NCBI GenBank assembly: GCA_024760905.1
Contig: CM045746.1
Coordinates: forward strand, 6,560,466 to 6,624,465
Source: Plotosus lineatus
Taxonomy: Eukaryota; Chordata; Actinopteri; Siluriformes; Plotosidae
Direction: 5' to 3'
DNA: 64,000 bases
Below the pieces are notes generated by a model. That model did no database searches, was not told the origin of the DNA, and was given only the letters and a program-made list of their open reading frames with translations. The translations under genes were made by a program, and so were the position numbers. Each line of letters starts with the position of its first letter. Within the stretch, counting starts at the first letter, position 1. Positions 26,238 through 38,271 of the stretch are shown piece by piece.

Positions 26238-27428
26238 CTATGTTTTCCGGACTATAAGTAGCACTTTTTTTTCATACGTTGGCTGAAGATGTGAATAATA
26301 CTCTAGAGCAACTTATATGTGAAATTATTACTTATAATTCTGTTCGTTATCATAAACACAATTTCACGTTTGTTATTTTTACACTCACAATCACAAGAGG
26401 GCACTCTAGGCTTGGGTACCAGTACCTCCTCATCCACTACTGAAGAAATGTCCCCAAAAAGAAAATCCTATTCTGTGGATTATAAACTGCAAGTAATGAA
26501 ATACGCAGTTCATTTGAGTTCATTTTCTGTAACCGCTTAATCCTAATTAGGGTCGCAGGTAGGCTGACACCCATCTCAGCCGACGCCGGGAAAGGGCAGA
26601 GTACACCCTGGACAGTTTGCCATGCCATCACAGGGTAGAAACATGCTGATGGCTATGCAGCTACGCTTGTCGAAAGACATCAATGGTTCTTTTACATGAA
26701 CCTCTCACCATAGACAGTGAGAGACATGGCCGGCCTTTGATAACCCAGTTAGCTGCACAGGGGGGTGAAATATGCAGCAGAAAGTGGTAATCGATGGAGT
26801 GAATTAAAAACTTGTGAGGGACTGGAAAAAAGAGAACATTGTTATTGCTGCAATGAAGAAAACAAAAAAAGCTAATTGTGGGCGAAAAGCTAGATGGCCA
26901 CAGCTAGAGGACCGAGTTCGCACATGGGTGCTTTAGCAACGTGCTGCAGTGTCAACAGTGCACTTGTGTCTACACATCCAGGTAATAAAATTATTACATA
27001 TAATTCTAACAAGAGGGCAGAAAAGCAGAGATTATTATTACTACAATGAAGAAAACAAAAAAGCTAAATCGCGGGCTAAAATCTAGATGGCCACAGCTAG
27101 AGGAACAAGCTCGCACATGCGAGTTTGAGGGGGTGAGAGGCTTGTCAACAGTTCAGTTGCGTCTCCACGTCCAAATAGTTGTCAAAGAGATGAATAGAAA
27201 GACTTTGTGTTAGGAATTTCACTGCTTCATGCAACGCAACCGCCTCCGAGGACCACAATGTCACAAACGGCCAGCAGATTTCCAAGCCTAGGTAGACAGT
27301 GTCCATGAGTTTGCAACTTATAGCCCAGTCCGACTTACATATATTAGTTTTTCCTTCTTTATTATGCATTTTTTGTTTTTTTCAATGCAACTTGTACTCC
27401 GAAGTGACGTATCGTCCAGAAAATACGG
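26238..27428 (+). mobile_element. pogo-like DNA transposon relic, family T6 (copy 2)
   Basis: The left end ctatgttttccggactataa and the right end (reversed ccgtattttctggacgatac) are diverged inverted repeats flanked by TA (26236-26237, 27429-27430). Inside, MSPKRKSYSVDYKLQVMKYA (26447-26506) begins a CENP-B/pogo-type DNA-binding domain. After a SINE insertion it continues as NRWSELK...GRKARWPQLEDRVRTWV-like sequence (26785-26935). That part, about 200 bp, is repeated in tandem, diverged, at about 27010-27190. No catalytic domain remains. Confidence 0.75.
26509..26765 (-). mobile_element. Headless SINE with alternative tail (copy i)
   Basis: Body identical in layout to the RTE-tailed SINE, but the 3' part is a different module (minus strand ends in ...gcggttacagaaaatgaact). 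Target duplication tgaaatacgcag / tgaaatatgcag at 26497-26508 and 26766-26777, one mismatch. It lacks the tRNA head and breaks off at the same G run as copies d and g. Confidence 0.88.
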
Positions 27429-27430
27429 TA

Positions 27431-28120
27431 GCTCAATTTTTACTTCAATAATTAATCCAGGAGTTCTTAAATTTTAACCAAAAAAGTATTAATTCCAGAC
27501 TCATGTTTTTCATGAGTTGACTCATGTTCTGCGCTTTCAGAATCAACTCAGAAAAGGATTCCAGTTCAAGCAATTTAATATTGATTTGACTCAAATCCCT
27601 TTTACTCAGAGAAAGATTCAGAAACAGTGCTAACTAATGGGAAGGACCACGAAATGACTTGTACAATTTGGAGTTACATGAGTTGAATTGTAACTGATTC
27701 ACAGATTGATTCCAATCTGTCATTTTGGAGAGATTTAAAATCTGAAGGCAGATTTCAGGACCACGTTTCTGTTAACCACAATGAAAAGCACATGTGGTTA
27801 AGACACACACACACACAAGATTTATTTCATATCAGCATGAGTGTGTGTGTGTGTGTGATAATGCACAGTCAGTGTGACGACTACGATGTGTGAACACACT
27901 TGGTCTAATTTATTACCGACCTCTAAGCCCTGATCAGTGGCAGAGAATAAAGTCAAGATGATTAGAAAGAAAAAAAACAAAACAAAAATAAAGCAGGAAG
28001 TGGAAAGAAAAAAAAAGTTAAAAAGAGGGCTTAAAAAGAGCTTTTTTAATGAATCAACTTGGAATTACTTCACTTCACAAATTTTCATTTGATTAAAACA
28101 GATGAAATCAAATCTTTTTA
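27431..28120. other. Intronic sequence without recognised feature
   Basis: AT-rich. Short CA/TG microsatellites occur at 27806-27820 and 27840-27858. No gene seen. Confidence 0.5.
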
Positions 28121-28123
28121 TAG

Positions 28124-28400
28124 GATCAGATGTAGTCTAATGGTTTGAGACTTTGGGACCGAGAGGATGCTGGTTTGATTCCTGAGCCAACAGAAAAAAC
28201 ATGGTGGTGGAGGAGTGCACTGCATCGTCTCTTCCTCCACTTGGCTTGAGCAAGACCCCGACTGCTCTCCGGGCTCTGAAGTGTGTCGCAGCCCATTGCT
28301 CAGAGTGTGTGTGTGTGTGTGTGTGTAGGTCACTTTGGACGGGTTAAAAGCAGAAGCAATAATTTCCTTTAAAGGATTCATACCAAATATCAACATTAAA
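28124..28400 (+). mobile_element. Second, unrelated tRNA-derived SINE with internal (GT)n
   Basis: A-box-like tgtagtctaatggtttgag and B-box-like ctggtttgattcctg are correctly spaced near 28130-28185. A central region cttgagcaagaccccgactg follows, then a (GT)n tract (28304-28326) and ggtcactttggacgggttaa. This arrangement recalls abundant fish SINEs with a GT microsatellite. Head decayed, and the target duplication was not identified. Confidence 0.6.
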
Positions 28401-28748
28401 AAAAAAAATAATGATTAAATAACACCCATTCTGAAGGTCAGCTCTGCAAATGACGAAATCTGCTCATTACGGCTTCCTTCTGTGAACAGAAACACCACAT
28501 CGTTCCATCCGTATCTGTGGAGTCGATTCTGAATCTGTCCAAAATAATGCAGTATATTCTTAAGATAAGATAATACTTTATTATTCCGGAGAAAATTTTG
28601 GTTACGTCGTGACGAACAGCGCCACCTCGGTGTTCAAGGAGTCAAGTTACAAACAGAAGAGAAGGCTCAAATCAACGACACACAAACTGCTATAAAATAA
28701 ATACATAAAATTATATGTTTAAAGGACCTGACACAGACCCAGTAAACA

Positions 28749-28792
<44 letters not shown>

Positions 28793-29040
28793 GTAATAAA
28801 AATAAAATGATAATAATAATAATAATACAATTAATAAATCAGTAGATAACCGTAATAAATGAAATTGCACCAAATTATATTATGTTACATTATAATTATA
28901 TTTATATTGCACTATGCCCATTGTCCATTTTACCCATATGCCCTATGCCTTCTTCAGTGTATATGGAGTAATTCAATTAGTTCTCAGAAACTGAATCTAA
29001 ATCTGTTCAGTAGAAACAGATAGTTTGAGGGGTTTCATGA

Positions 29041-29084
<44 letters not shown>

Positions 29085-29205
29085 CTACTTCCAAACTTAA
29101 TTAATGACTAATTTGGCTTCATGATTTTTGCAGGAATTGAACTCTGAATTAAATTTTGATTCTTTTCTAATATTTTATTCTCACTACATTAGACTGGGTT
29201 TCAAA

Positions 29206-29242
<37 letters not shown>

Positions 29243-29523
29243 TGAGAGAGAGAGAGAGGAATCTAATTTTCCCGTCTATTAGACGTCCGCGCTTTAATGC
29301 TCAGTCTGAAACTTCTAATTTATTCATTAAAGTTATTAGAACAGGGTTCATGTTCATATAACACACATACACAGTGAAACTCTTTAACTGTAACAGATTT
29401 CACGAATACAACTGAACAGTTCTGTAATGGACAGACTCAGAAAGAAAAAAATAAATAAAAAGAAAGACGCCATGACCGAGTAAATGTCAGTGTGTGTGGT
29501 GCATATGTGTGCGAATATATACT
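28401..29523. repeat. Microsatellite-rich intronic stretch
   Basis: Contains (TAA)n at 28750-28790 and 28809-28826, (CA)n at 29042-29082, and (GT)n then (GA)n at 29205-29258. The segment from about 28563 (ataagataatactttattat) resembles a repeat tail common in fish but could not be assigned. No gene seen. Confidence 0.8.
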
Positions 29524-30955
29524 AGTCCTTCTCAAAAAATTTGCATATTGTGATAAAGTTCATTATTTTCTGAAATGTACTGATAAAAATTTAACTTTCA
29601 TATATTTTAGATTCATTGAACACCAACTGAAGTATTTCAGGTCTTTTATTGTTTTAATACTGATGATTTTGGCATACAGCTGATGAAAACCCAAAATTCC
29701 GATTCCAAAAAAATTAGCATATGATGAAAAGGTACTCTAAACGAACTATTAACCTAATCATCTAAATCAACCAATTAACTCTAAACACCTGCAAAAGATT
29801 CCTGAGGCTTTTAAAAACTCCCAGCCTGGTTCATTACTCAAAACGACAATCATGGGTAAGACTACCGACCTGACTGCTGTCCAGAAGGCCATCATTGACA
29901 CCCTCAAGCAAGAGGGTAAGACACAGAAAGAAATCTCTGAGCGAATAGGCTGTTCCCAGAGTGTTGTCTCAAGGCACCTCAGTGGGACATCAGTGGGAAG
30001 AAAAAAGTGTGGCAGAAAACGCTGCACAACCAGAAGAGGTGATCAAACCCTGAGGAAGATTGTGGAGAAGGGCCGATTCCAGACCTTGAGGGACCTGTGG
30101 AAGCAGTGGACTGAGCTACAGGTGCCGCATGTCCCAGGTCAAGCCACTTTTGAACCAGAAACAGCGCCAGAAGCGCCTGACCTGGGCTACAGAGAAGCAG
30201 CAGTCCGGTGACTGTTGTTCAGTGGTCCAAAGTACTTTTTTCGGGTGAAAGCAAATTCTGCATGTCATTCAGAACCCAAGGTGCCAGAGTCTGGAGGAAG
30301 ACTGGGGAGAAGTAAATGACAAAATGCCTGAAGTCCAGTGTCAAGTACCCACAGTCAGTGATGGTCTGGGGTGCCATGTCAGCTGGTGTTTTTTATCAAG
30401 GACAGGGTCAATGAAGCTAGCTATCAGGAGATTTTGGAGCACTCCATGCTTCCATCTGCTGAAAAGCTTTATGGAGACGAAGGTTTCATTTTTCAGCACG
30501 ACCTGGCACCTGCTCACAGTGCCAAAACCACTGGTAAATGGTTCACTGACCATGGTATTACTGTGCTCAATTGGCCTGCCAACTCTCCTGACCTGAACCC
30601 CATAGAGAATCTGTGGGATATTGTGAAGAGAAAGTTGAGAGACACCAGACCCAACACTGTGGATGAGCTTAAGACCGCTATCGAAGCATCCTGGGCCTCC
30701 ATAACACCTCAGCAGTGCCACAGGCCGATTGCCTCCATGCCACGCCACATTGAAGCAGTCATTTCTGCAAAAGGATTCCCGACAAAATTTTTGAGTGCAT
30801 AACTGAACATGATTATTTGAAGGTTGACTTTTTTGTATTAAAAACACTTTTATTATTGGTCGGATGAAATATGTCAAATTTTTGAAATAGGGATTTTTGG
30901 TTTTTCTTTACTTTTTTGCCAAAATTATCAATATTAAAACAATAAAAGGCTTGAA
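29524..30955 (+). mobile_element. Tc1-like transposon, defective, right end lost (copy 1)
   Basis: The left terminal region starts gtccttctcaaaaaatttgc and contains an inner direct repeat (aaaaaaattagcatatgatg near 29706). The right side reaches aaaacaataaaaggcttgaa (30935-30955) and is then cut by the RTE-3 tail, so the outer right terminal repeat is absent. Carries a defective transposase gene. Confidence 0.88.
29852..30802 (+). pseudogene. Tc1-like transposase, internal deletion and lost catalytic Asp
   Basis: Starts MGKTTDLTAVQKAIIDTLKQ with the paired-type helix-turn-helix (ISERIGCSQSVVSRHLSG) and a GRKKCGRKR basic linker. At 30105-30125 the frame passes from WKQWTE directly to LQVPHVPG. 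A family member would have roughly 20 more residues here (second DNA-binding subdomain), so about 55-60 bp are deleted and the frame shifts. The first catalytic motif reads FSGESKF (30238-30258) instead of SDESKF, so the first Asp is Gly. The second, FQHDLAPAHSA, and the third, SPDLNPIENLW (DD34E), are intact. The catalytic half is open from 30371 to 30802. Confidence 0.9.
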
Positions 30956-30980
30956 CTTCTTCTACTTTCGGCTACTCCCT

Positions 30981-31484
30981 TCAGGGGTCGCCACAGCAAA
31001 TCATCCACCTCCATCTCACCCTGTCCTCTGCATCTTCTTTTCTGACTCCAACGACCTTCATGTCTTCCTTCACCACATCCATAAATCTCTTCTTTGGTCT
31101 TCCTCGAGGCCTTCTGCCTGGTAGTTCCAACCTCAGCATCCTACTGCCAATATGCTCACTATCCCTCCTCTGTACATGTCCAAACCATCTCAATCTAGCC
31201 TCTCTGACTTTGTCTCCAAAACATCTTACATGGGCTGTCCCTCTGATATACTCATTCCTGATCCTATCCATCCCCGTTACTCCCAGAGAGAACCTCAACA
31301 TTTTCATCTCCGCTACCTTCAGCTCTGCCTCCTGCTTTTTCCTCAGCGCCACTGTTTCTAAGCCATACAACATCGCTGGCCTCACCACCATCTTGTACAC
31401 GTTTCCCTTCATTCTTGCTGACACTCTCCTGTCGCACTCTCGCACATCACACCGGACACTTTTCTCCAACCATTCCAGCCTGCC
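30981..31484 (-). pseudogene. RTE-3 reverse transcriptase C-terminal part
   Basis: Encodes RRVSARMKGNVYKMVVRPAM through RWFGHVQRRDSEHIGSRML to a stop beside the 3' tail. It continues, across Rex3, the frame that ends at 34784. The duplicated target codes AGWN on both sides. Confidence 0.9.
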
Positions 31485-34400
31485 CGTCCCTGAATCGCCA
31501 CCTTATCGTGGTGGAGGGGTTTGCGTGACCGAATGATCCTAGGAGCGATGTTGTCAGGGGCAAATGCCCCTGGTAGGGTCACCCAAGGCAAACAGGTCCG
31601 GGGTGAAGGTCCAGACGAAGTGCAATTCAAAAAAACCCCTATAACACATGAGAGAGCACAGGAAGCTGTCTCCCTTGCCCGGACATGGGTCACCGGGGTT
31701 CCCTCCTGGAGCCAGGCCCAGGGGAGGGTTCGAAGGCGAGCGCCTGGTGGTCGGGCTTATGCCCATGAAGCCTAGCCGGGCTTAGCCCGAAAAGGAGACA
31801 TGGGTCCGCCCTCCCAAGGACTCACCACCCGTGGGAGGAGTTTTAGGGGTCGGGTGCAGTGTGAGTTGGGTGGCAGCCAAAGGCATGGGTTCTGTCGGAC
31901 CGATCCTCGGCTACTTACTCTGACCCTCGGACATTGGAATGTCACCTCTCTGGCGGGAAAGGAGCCTGATTTGGTGCGTGAGGTGGAAAGATACCAACTA
32001 GATATAGTCGGGCTCACCTCAACGCATAGCTTGGGCTCTGGAACCATCCAGCTCGAAAGAGGCTGGACCTTCTTCTATTCTGGAGTTGCTCATGGGGAGA
32101 GGCGGCGAGCCGGTGTGGGTATTCTTCTTGCCCCCCGTCTCGGTGCCCAAATGTTGGGGTTCTCCCCAGTTGACGAAAGGGTAGCTTCCTTCCGTCTTCG
32201 GGTGGGGGGACGGGTCCTGACTGTTATTTGTGCTTATGCACCAAATGACAGTTCAGAGTACCCACCCTTTTTGGAGTCTTTGGGGGGGGGTGTTGGAGAA
32301 TGCTCCCTCGGGAGACTCGCTCGTTGTCTTGGGAGACTTCAATGCCCATGTGGGCAATGATAGTGTGACCTGGAAGGGTGTGATCGGTAGGTACGGCCTC
32401 TCCAGTCTGAATCCGAATGGTGTTTCGTTGTTGGACTTCTGTGCTCGTCATAGTTTGTCTATCACGAACACCATGTTCGAACATAAGGGTGTCCATAAGT
32501 GCACTTGGCACCAGGACACCCTAGGTCGCAGTTCGATAATTGAATTCGTAGTCGTGTCATCGGACTTGCAACCCTATGTTCTGGAAACTCAGGTGAAGAG
32601 AGGAGCTGAGCTGTCTACCGATCACTACCTGGTGGTGAGTTGGCTTCGGTGGTGTGGGAGGTTGCCTTCCAGACCTGGCAGGCCCAAGCGTGTAATCAGG
32701 GTCTGCTGGGAACCAGACAGGGTCCCCTGTCCGAGAGGCCTTTAACTCCCACCTCCACGTTCCGGAGGAGGCGGGGGACATGGAATCCGAATGGGCCATG
32801 TTTCGTGCCTCCATTGCTGAGGCGGCAGCCTATAGCTGTGGCCGTAAGTTCGTCGGTGCTTGTCGTGGCGGTGGACACCTGGGGTGAAGGGGGCCATCCA
32901 GCTGAAGAAGGAGGCCTATCGGGTTACCGGCAGGCCAAACGTGCTGCAGCTGAGGCTGTCGCAGATGCAAAATCTCGGGCGTTGGAGGAGTTCGGTGAGG
33001 GCCTGGAGAGTGATTATCGGTTGGCCTCAAAAAGGTTCTGGGCCACCATCCGATGCCTCAGGAGGGGGAAGCAGTTCTCCACAAACACTGTTTACAGTGG
33101 AGGTGGGGAGCTGCTTACCTTGACTGGGGATGTTGTCGAGAGGTGGAGGGAATACTTTGAGCACCTCCTCAATCCCACCAACACGCCCTCCGTGGAGGAG
33201 GAAGAAATTGGGGGTTCAGGTGAGGGTCCGCCCATCACTGGAGTGGAGGTCGCTGAGGTTGTCAGAAAACTCCTCGGTGGTCAAGCTCCAGAGTTGGACG
33301 AGATCTGCCCGGAATATCTCAGGGCTCTGGATGTTGTAGGACTGTCTTGGGTGACACGTCTCTGCAACATCGCGTGGTCATCAGGGGCTGTACCTCTGGA
33401 TTGGCAAACTGGGGTGGTGGTCCAAATTTTTAAGAAGGGGGACCGGAGGGTGTGTTCCAATTATCGGGGAATTACACTCCTCAGCCTACCTGGGAAAGTC
33501 TATGCAGAGGTACTAGAGAGGAGGATCCGACCGATAGTCGAACCTCGGATTCAGGAGGAACAATGTGGTTTTGTCCTGTCCGCAGCACTCTTGACCAACG
33601 ATATACGCTCCACAGGATTCTGGAGGGGGCATGGGAGTTTGCCCAATCTGTCCACATGTGCTTTGTGGATTTGGAGAAGGCTTTCGACCATGTCCCTCGA
33701 ACGATCTTGTGGGGCGTGCTCCGAGAGTACTGCGTTCCGGATCCGTTGCTACGAGCTATTCGGTCGCTATTCGGGAGCCTGAGTTTGGTCCGTATTGGTA
33801 ACAGCAGGTCGGATTCGTTTCCAGTGGGAGTTGGAGTTCGCCAAGGCTGTCCTTTGTCACTGATTCTGTTCATAATTTTTATGGACAGAATTTCTAGGCG
33901 CAGTCGAGGCGATGAGGGGTTCTGGTTTGGTGGCCATCGGATATCGTCTCTGCTTTTTGCGGATGATGTTGTCCTTTTGGCTTCATCAAGTCGGGACCTC
34001 CAGCTCTCATTGGAGCGATTTGCAGCTGAGTGCGAAGCAGCCGGGATGAAGATCAGTACCTCCAACTCCGAAGCCATGGTTCTCAGTCGGACAATGGTGG
34101 AATGCACCCTCCGGGTCGGGAATGAGGTCCTGCCCCAAGTGGAGGAGTTTAAGTATCTTGGGGTCTTGTTAACGAGTGAGGGAAGGATGGAGCGAGAGAT
34201 CGACAGACGGATCGTTGCAGCCTCTGCTGTTAAGCGATGCCTGTACCAGTCCGTCGTGGTGAAGAAGGAGCTGAGCCGCAAGGCAAAGCTCTCAATTTAC
34301 CAGTCGATCTACGTTCCAGCCTCACCAATGGTCACGAGCTTTGGGTAATGACCGAAAGAACAAGATCACGGATACAAGCGGCTGAAATAAGCTTCCTTCG

Positions 34401-34769
34401 ACGGGTGGCGGGGTTCTCCCTTAGAGATAAGGTGAGAAGCTCCGCCATCCGGGGAGAGCTTGGAGTAGATCCGCTGCTCCTCCGCATTGAGAGGGGCCAG
34501 TTGAGATGGCTCGGGCATCTGGTCAGAATGCCCCCCGGACGCCTCCCTGGTGTGGTGTTTCGGGCATGTCCAACCGGGAAGAGACCCCGGGGTCGACCTA
34601 GAACACGCTGGAGGGACTATATCTCTCGGCTTGTCTGGGACCGCCTCGGTGTCCCCCCGGGAAAGTGGGAGGAAGTTGCTCGGGAGAGGGACGTCTGGAC
34701 CTCTTTGCTGGGGGTTGCTGCGCCCGCGACCCGACCCTGGACTAAACGGAAGATGATGATGATGATGAT
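31485..34769 (+). mobile_element. Rex3 LINE, near full length (3,285 bp)
   Basis: Inserted in RTE-3 with an exact 14-bp target duplication cattccagcctgcc (31471-31484, 34770-34783). The 3' end is a short run of GATGAT repeats (34751-34769), the hallmark of Rex3. Sequence near 33402 (tggcaaactggggtggtggt) matches, with one difference, the standard Rex3 PCR primer site as I remember it. The 5' end starts cgtccctgaatcgccacctt. It is antisense to TUSC3. Confidence 0.93.
31900..34750 (+). pseudogene. Rex3 ORF: endonuclease and reverse transcriptase, several frameshifts
   Basis: Endonuclease: LTLGHWNVTSLAGKEPDLV (31915 on), RRAGVGILLAP, VICAYAPN, VVLGDFNAHVGND (32325-32365), TWHQDTLGRSSIIEFVVVS and the STDHYLVVSW end. 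Linker, then RT: VVVQIFKKGDRRVCSNYRGI (33418-33475), CFVDLEKAFDHVPR (33660-33700), GVRQGCPLSLILF and LLFADDVVLLASSS (33948-33990). The C-terminal domain has QLRWLGHLVRMPPGRLPG (34498-34545). Frame changes occur near 32270 (a G run), 32735, 33440, 33595 and 34330. The Asp pair of FADD is intact, but this copy cannot make a full protein. Confidence 0.9.
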
Positions 34770-34783
34770 CATTCCAGCCTGCC

Positions 34784-36702
34784 TGCACACGCTTCTTCAC
34801 CTCTTTTTCACACTCTCCATTGCTCTGGGTTGTTGTGCCTAAGTACTTAAAATCCTCCACCTTCGTTATCTCTACTCCCTGTAACATCACCATTCCTCCT
34901 AGGTCCTTCTCATTCACACACGTATTCTGATTTTCTGGGGCTAACCTTCATTCCTCTCCTTTCCAGGGCATACTTCCACCTCTCTAGATTTTCCTGCACT
35001 TGTTCTCTGCTCTCACTACAGATCACAATGTCATCTGCAAACATCATAGTCCATGGAGATTCTTGTCTCACCTCGTCTGTCAGCCTGTCCATCACCATAG
35101 CAAACAAAAAGGGGCTCAGAGCTGACCCTTGATGCAGTCCCACCTCCAACTTGAAATCGTCGGTCACAACGACAGCACACTTCACCACTGTCTTACATCT
35201 CTCATACATGTCCTGCACCACTCGAACATATTTCTCTGCCACTCCTGACTTCCTCATGCAATACCACAGTTCTTCTCTTGGCACCCTGTCATATGCTTTT
35301 TCCAGATCCACAAAGGCACAATGTAGTTCCCTCTGACCTTCTCTGTACTTCTCTATTAACATCCTATAAGCAAACATTGCATCTGTGGTGCTCTTTCTTG
35401 GCATGAAACCAAACTGTTGTTTACAAATGCTGACCTCTGCCCTTAGTCTAATTTCCACTAGTCTTTCCCATAACTTCATCGTATGGCTCATCAACTTTAT
35501 CCCTCTGTAGTTGCCGCAACTCTGCACGTCTCCCTTGTTCTTAAAAATGGGCACCAGCACACTTCTCCTCCACTCCTCCGGCATCTGCTCACTCTATAGG
35601 ACCTTGTTGAATGTTCTTGTCAGAAAATCTGCTGCTACCTCTCCTAGACACTTCCATACCTCCACAGGTATATCATCAGGAACAACTGCCTTTCCATTCA
35701 TCCTCTTCAATGCCCTTCTCACTTCACCCTTACTGATCTTTGCTACATCCTGCTCCTCATTCATCAGCTCTTCAAAGTACTCTTTCCATCTTCCCAGCAC
35801 ACTTCTGTCATCAGTCAATACATTTCCCTCTCTGTCCTTTATCAATCTAACTTGCTGCACGTCCTTCCCATCTCTATTTCTCTGCTGTGCCAACCTGTAT
35901 AGATCATTTTCTCCCTCTTTACTGTCCAACCTGTCATACAAGTCATCATACGCCCTCTGTTTGGCCTTAGCCACTGCTACTTTCGCCTTACGCTGTGTCT
36001 CCCTGTACTCCTGTTTACTCTCTTCGGTCCTCTCTATGTCCCACTTTTTCTTAGCTAACCTCTTCCTTTGTACACACTCCTGCACTTCCTCATTGCACCA
36101 CCAAGTCTCCTTATCTACTTTCCTTCCAGAGGACACACCAAGTACTCTCTTACCTGTGTCCCTGATCACATTTGCTGTGGTTGTCCAGTCATTTGGAAGC
36201 ACTTCCTGACCACCCAAAGCCTGTTTCAACTCCTCCTTGAAGACAACACGACACTCTTCCTTTTTCAACTTCCACCACTTTGTCTTCTGCTCTGCCTTTG
36301 CCTTCTTCACCTTCCTCACCATCAGCGTCATCCTGCATACCACCATCCTATGCTGTTTGGCAACACTCTCACCCACTACTACTTTGCAGTCACTGACTTC
36401 CTTCAAATTACATCGCTTGCACAAGATGTAGTCTACCTGTGTGCTCCTACCTCCGCTTTTATAAGTCACCCTATGCTCCTGTTTCTTCTGGAAGAAAGTA
36501 TTCACCACAGCCATTTCCATCCTTTTTGCAAAATCTATCAACATCTGTCCTTCCGCGTTCCTGTCCTGGATACCAAACCTGCCCATCACTTCCTCGTCCC
36601 CTCTGTTGCCTGCACCAGCATGTCCATTGAAGTCTGCACCAATGACCACTCTTTCACCTCTGGGGTACTCTGCATCACTTCATCTAAGTCACTCCAGAAT
36701 CT
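34784..36702 (-). pseudogene. RTE-3 endonuclease and RT N-terminal part
   Basis: From 36702: endonuclease motifs VIGADFNGHAGAGNRGDEE, QVDYILCKRCNLKEVSDC and KQHRMVVCRM, the linker, and [20 protein letters not shown]. After a TAG at about 35596 comes the RT with [17 protein letters not shown] and [12 protein letters not shown] (about 35050-35016). A frameshift near 34920 precedes MNEKDLGGMVMLQGVEITKV up to the Rex3 insertion at AGWN. Confidence 0.9.
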
Positions 36703-38269
36703 TAACTGCATATACTATTGTAAACACTCGTTTTAAAGTCTTTTTCAATTATTATTCCAGTACAGTACCTCACTTAATTCTGAGAATGTTTGTGCGTGAG
36801 ATTTTATGTTCAGTAGCATGTCTAACAAATGATACCAAAAGGATAAACTTTATTATGCTTCATGTCCTTTTACATTAAACTTGGAGTGACGTGTCCAAGA
36901 TGGCGCTGCCTAGAGGGCAACCTCGTGGAGTTCTCAGAGTCAAATTGTTTCTTTCTTTGTTTTAATTTGTTTTATTTGTTTGTTCATGGTTTGCACTATG
37001 CTCGTCTATGATCGGTCAACCCTACTACAGCATGAACAGCTTCAGCCTTGGGCAATAACTTATATCTTGAGCAGCTATGCTATGCCCAGACGGAGTTTTG
37101 AGATTTTTGGTTAGCATGCTTGGTTAGGAGCTCAATGCCAGCGGTTAGCGGCTAGGCCCAGACGAAGCTCTGAGAGGCTTGGTTAGCACTTCCGGCCATA
37201 CTACGTACTTGAAAATGTTCATTTCCTTCGAAAAAAGATGGACGAGCTTCATGCTCAGATTGCAGCACAGAGGGATCTACAGGACTGTGTTTCTGTGAAA
37301 CATGGCTCGAGGAGAGTACACCAAATAAGGCGATTATACCAGCCGGCTACACGGCCTTCAGCCCCTGCTATCCCAAGCGCCGGAATCATCGTTCGGCCTC
37401 TTCCCGCCTCGGCTTCTTTGCAGAGCTCGTATGCTATGGAGCCGCATCCCGGCGATCAAGCCAAGTTGAGCGTGCTTAGTTATCTTTGCAGTGTATAACA
37501 TAAAAAGAATTGACATGCTATAGTAGGCACCATATGGTAGACTGAACATTTTCAAGTAGTATGGCCGGAAGTGCTAACCAAGCCTCTCGGAGCTCCGGGC
37601 TTAACCGGTAGCCGCTAGCTAACTGCTAGCTAACCACTAGCATGGAGCTCTGTAGCATAGACTAGATAGAAGATAGATTATTGCATGCTTAGTTGCCCGA
37701 AGCTGCTCATAGGCGAGCATAGTGCAAAACATGAACAAACAAATTAAAACAAACAAAGAAACAATTTGACTCTGAGAACTCCGGGACTTCGCCCTCTGGG
37801 CAGCGCCATCTTGGACACGTTACTCCAACTTCAATGTTAAAGGACATGAAGAGTACTGTTTAACATACTACAGAACATAAAATCTCATGCATAAACATGA
37901 ACTTAGGTACTGTACTAGAATAATAATTGAAAAAGATTTTAATACAACAGTTCAGAGAAAGGAAGTCTTATTTCTTATATCTTCAGTCTTATTTCTTCAG
38001 AAGAGACATCCAGCGTTTTCTATCGCTTAACCAGAGAAGACACAGTGTTTGAGTGGTATCATAGAGCTTAACTGGTAATAAAAACACAGAAAAAAGAGAC
38101 TCATTGACAACTTGTGCACGAATGAGCAAAAAGGGGCGGGACATCAGCTCAACCAATCAGCAATAAGGAGGACAGCCATTGGCTGAATTTGAATCACGTG
38201 CCAGTTGCTGGGCAGACCACGTGTACTCAAACCACGAGTGCAAAACCGCGAATAGTCAAGGGCCTACTG
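36703..38269 (-). mobile_element. Tigger-like fold-back element, family T2 (copy b)
   Basis: Right end ccgcgaatagtcaagggcctactg (last base 38269) followed by TA is the T2 terminal repeat seen at 20411. The other end has been replaced by RTE-3. The interior is a large imperfect palindrome: 36735-37200 recurs inverted at about 37555-37945, including aaagtctttttcaattatta, gtgtccaagatggcgctgcc and acttccggccatact. The centre holds a LINE endonuclease scrap (KKMDELHAQIAAQRDLQDC, about 37220-37285). Confidence 0.7.
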
Positions 38270-38271
38270 TA

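Larger units (their letters stand above)
30956..36702 (-). mobile_element. RTE LINE copy 3, interrupted by Rex3, 5'-truncated
   Basis: Minus-strand RTE. The 3' end at 30956 (reverse of gccgaaagtagaagaag) and the RT C-terminus occupy 30981-31484. Rex3 fills 31485-34769. The rest of the RT and most of the endonuclease lie at 34784-36702. It begins at codon RFWSDLDEVM of the endonuclease, so about 0.6 kb of the 5' side is missing. It is the only RTE copy here in the same orientation as TUSC3. No target duplication was recognised. Confidence 0.92.
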
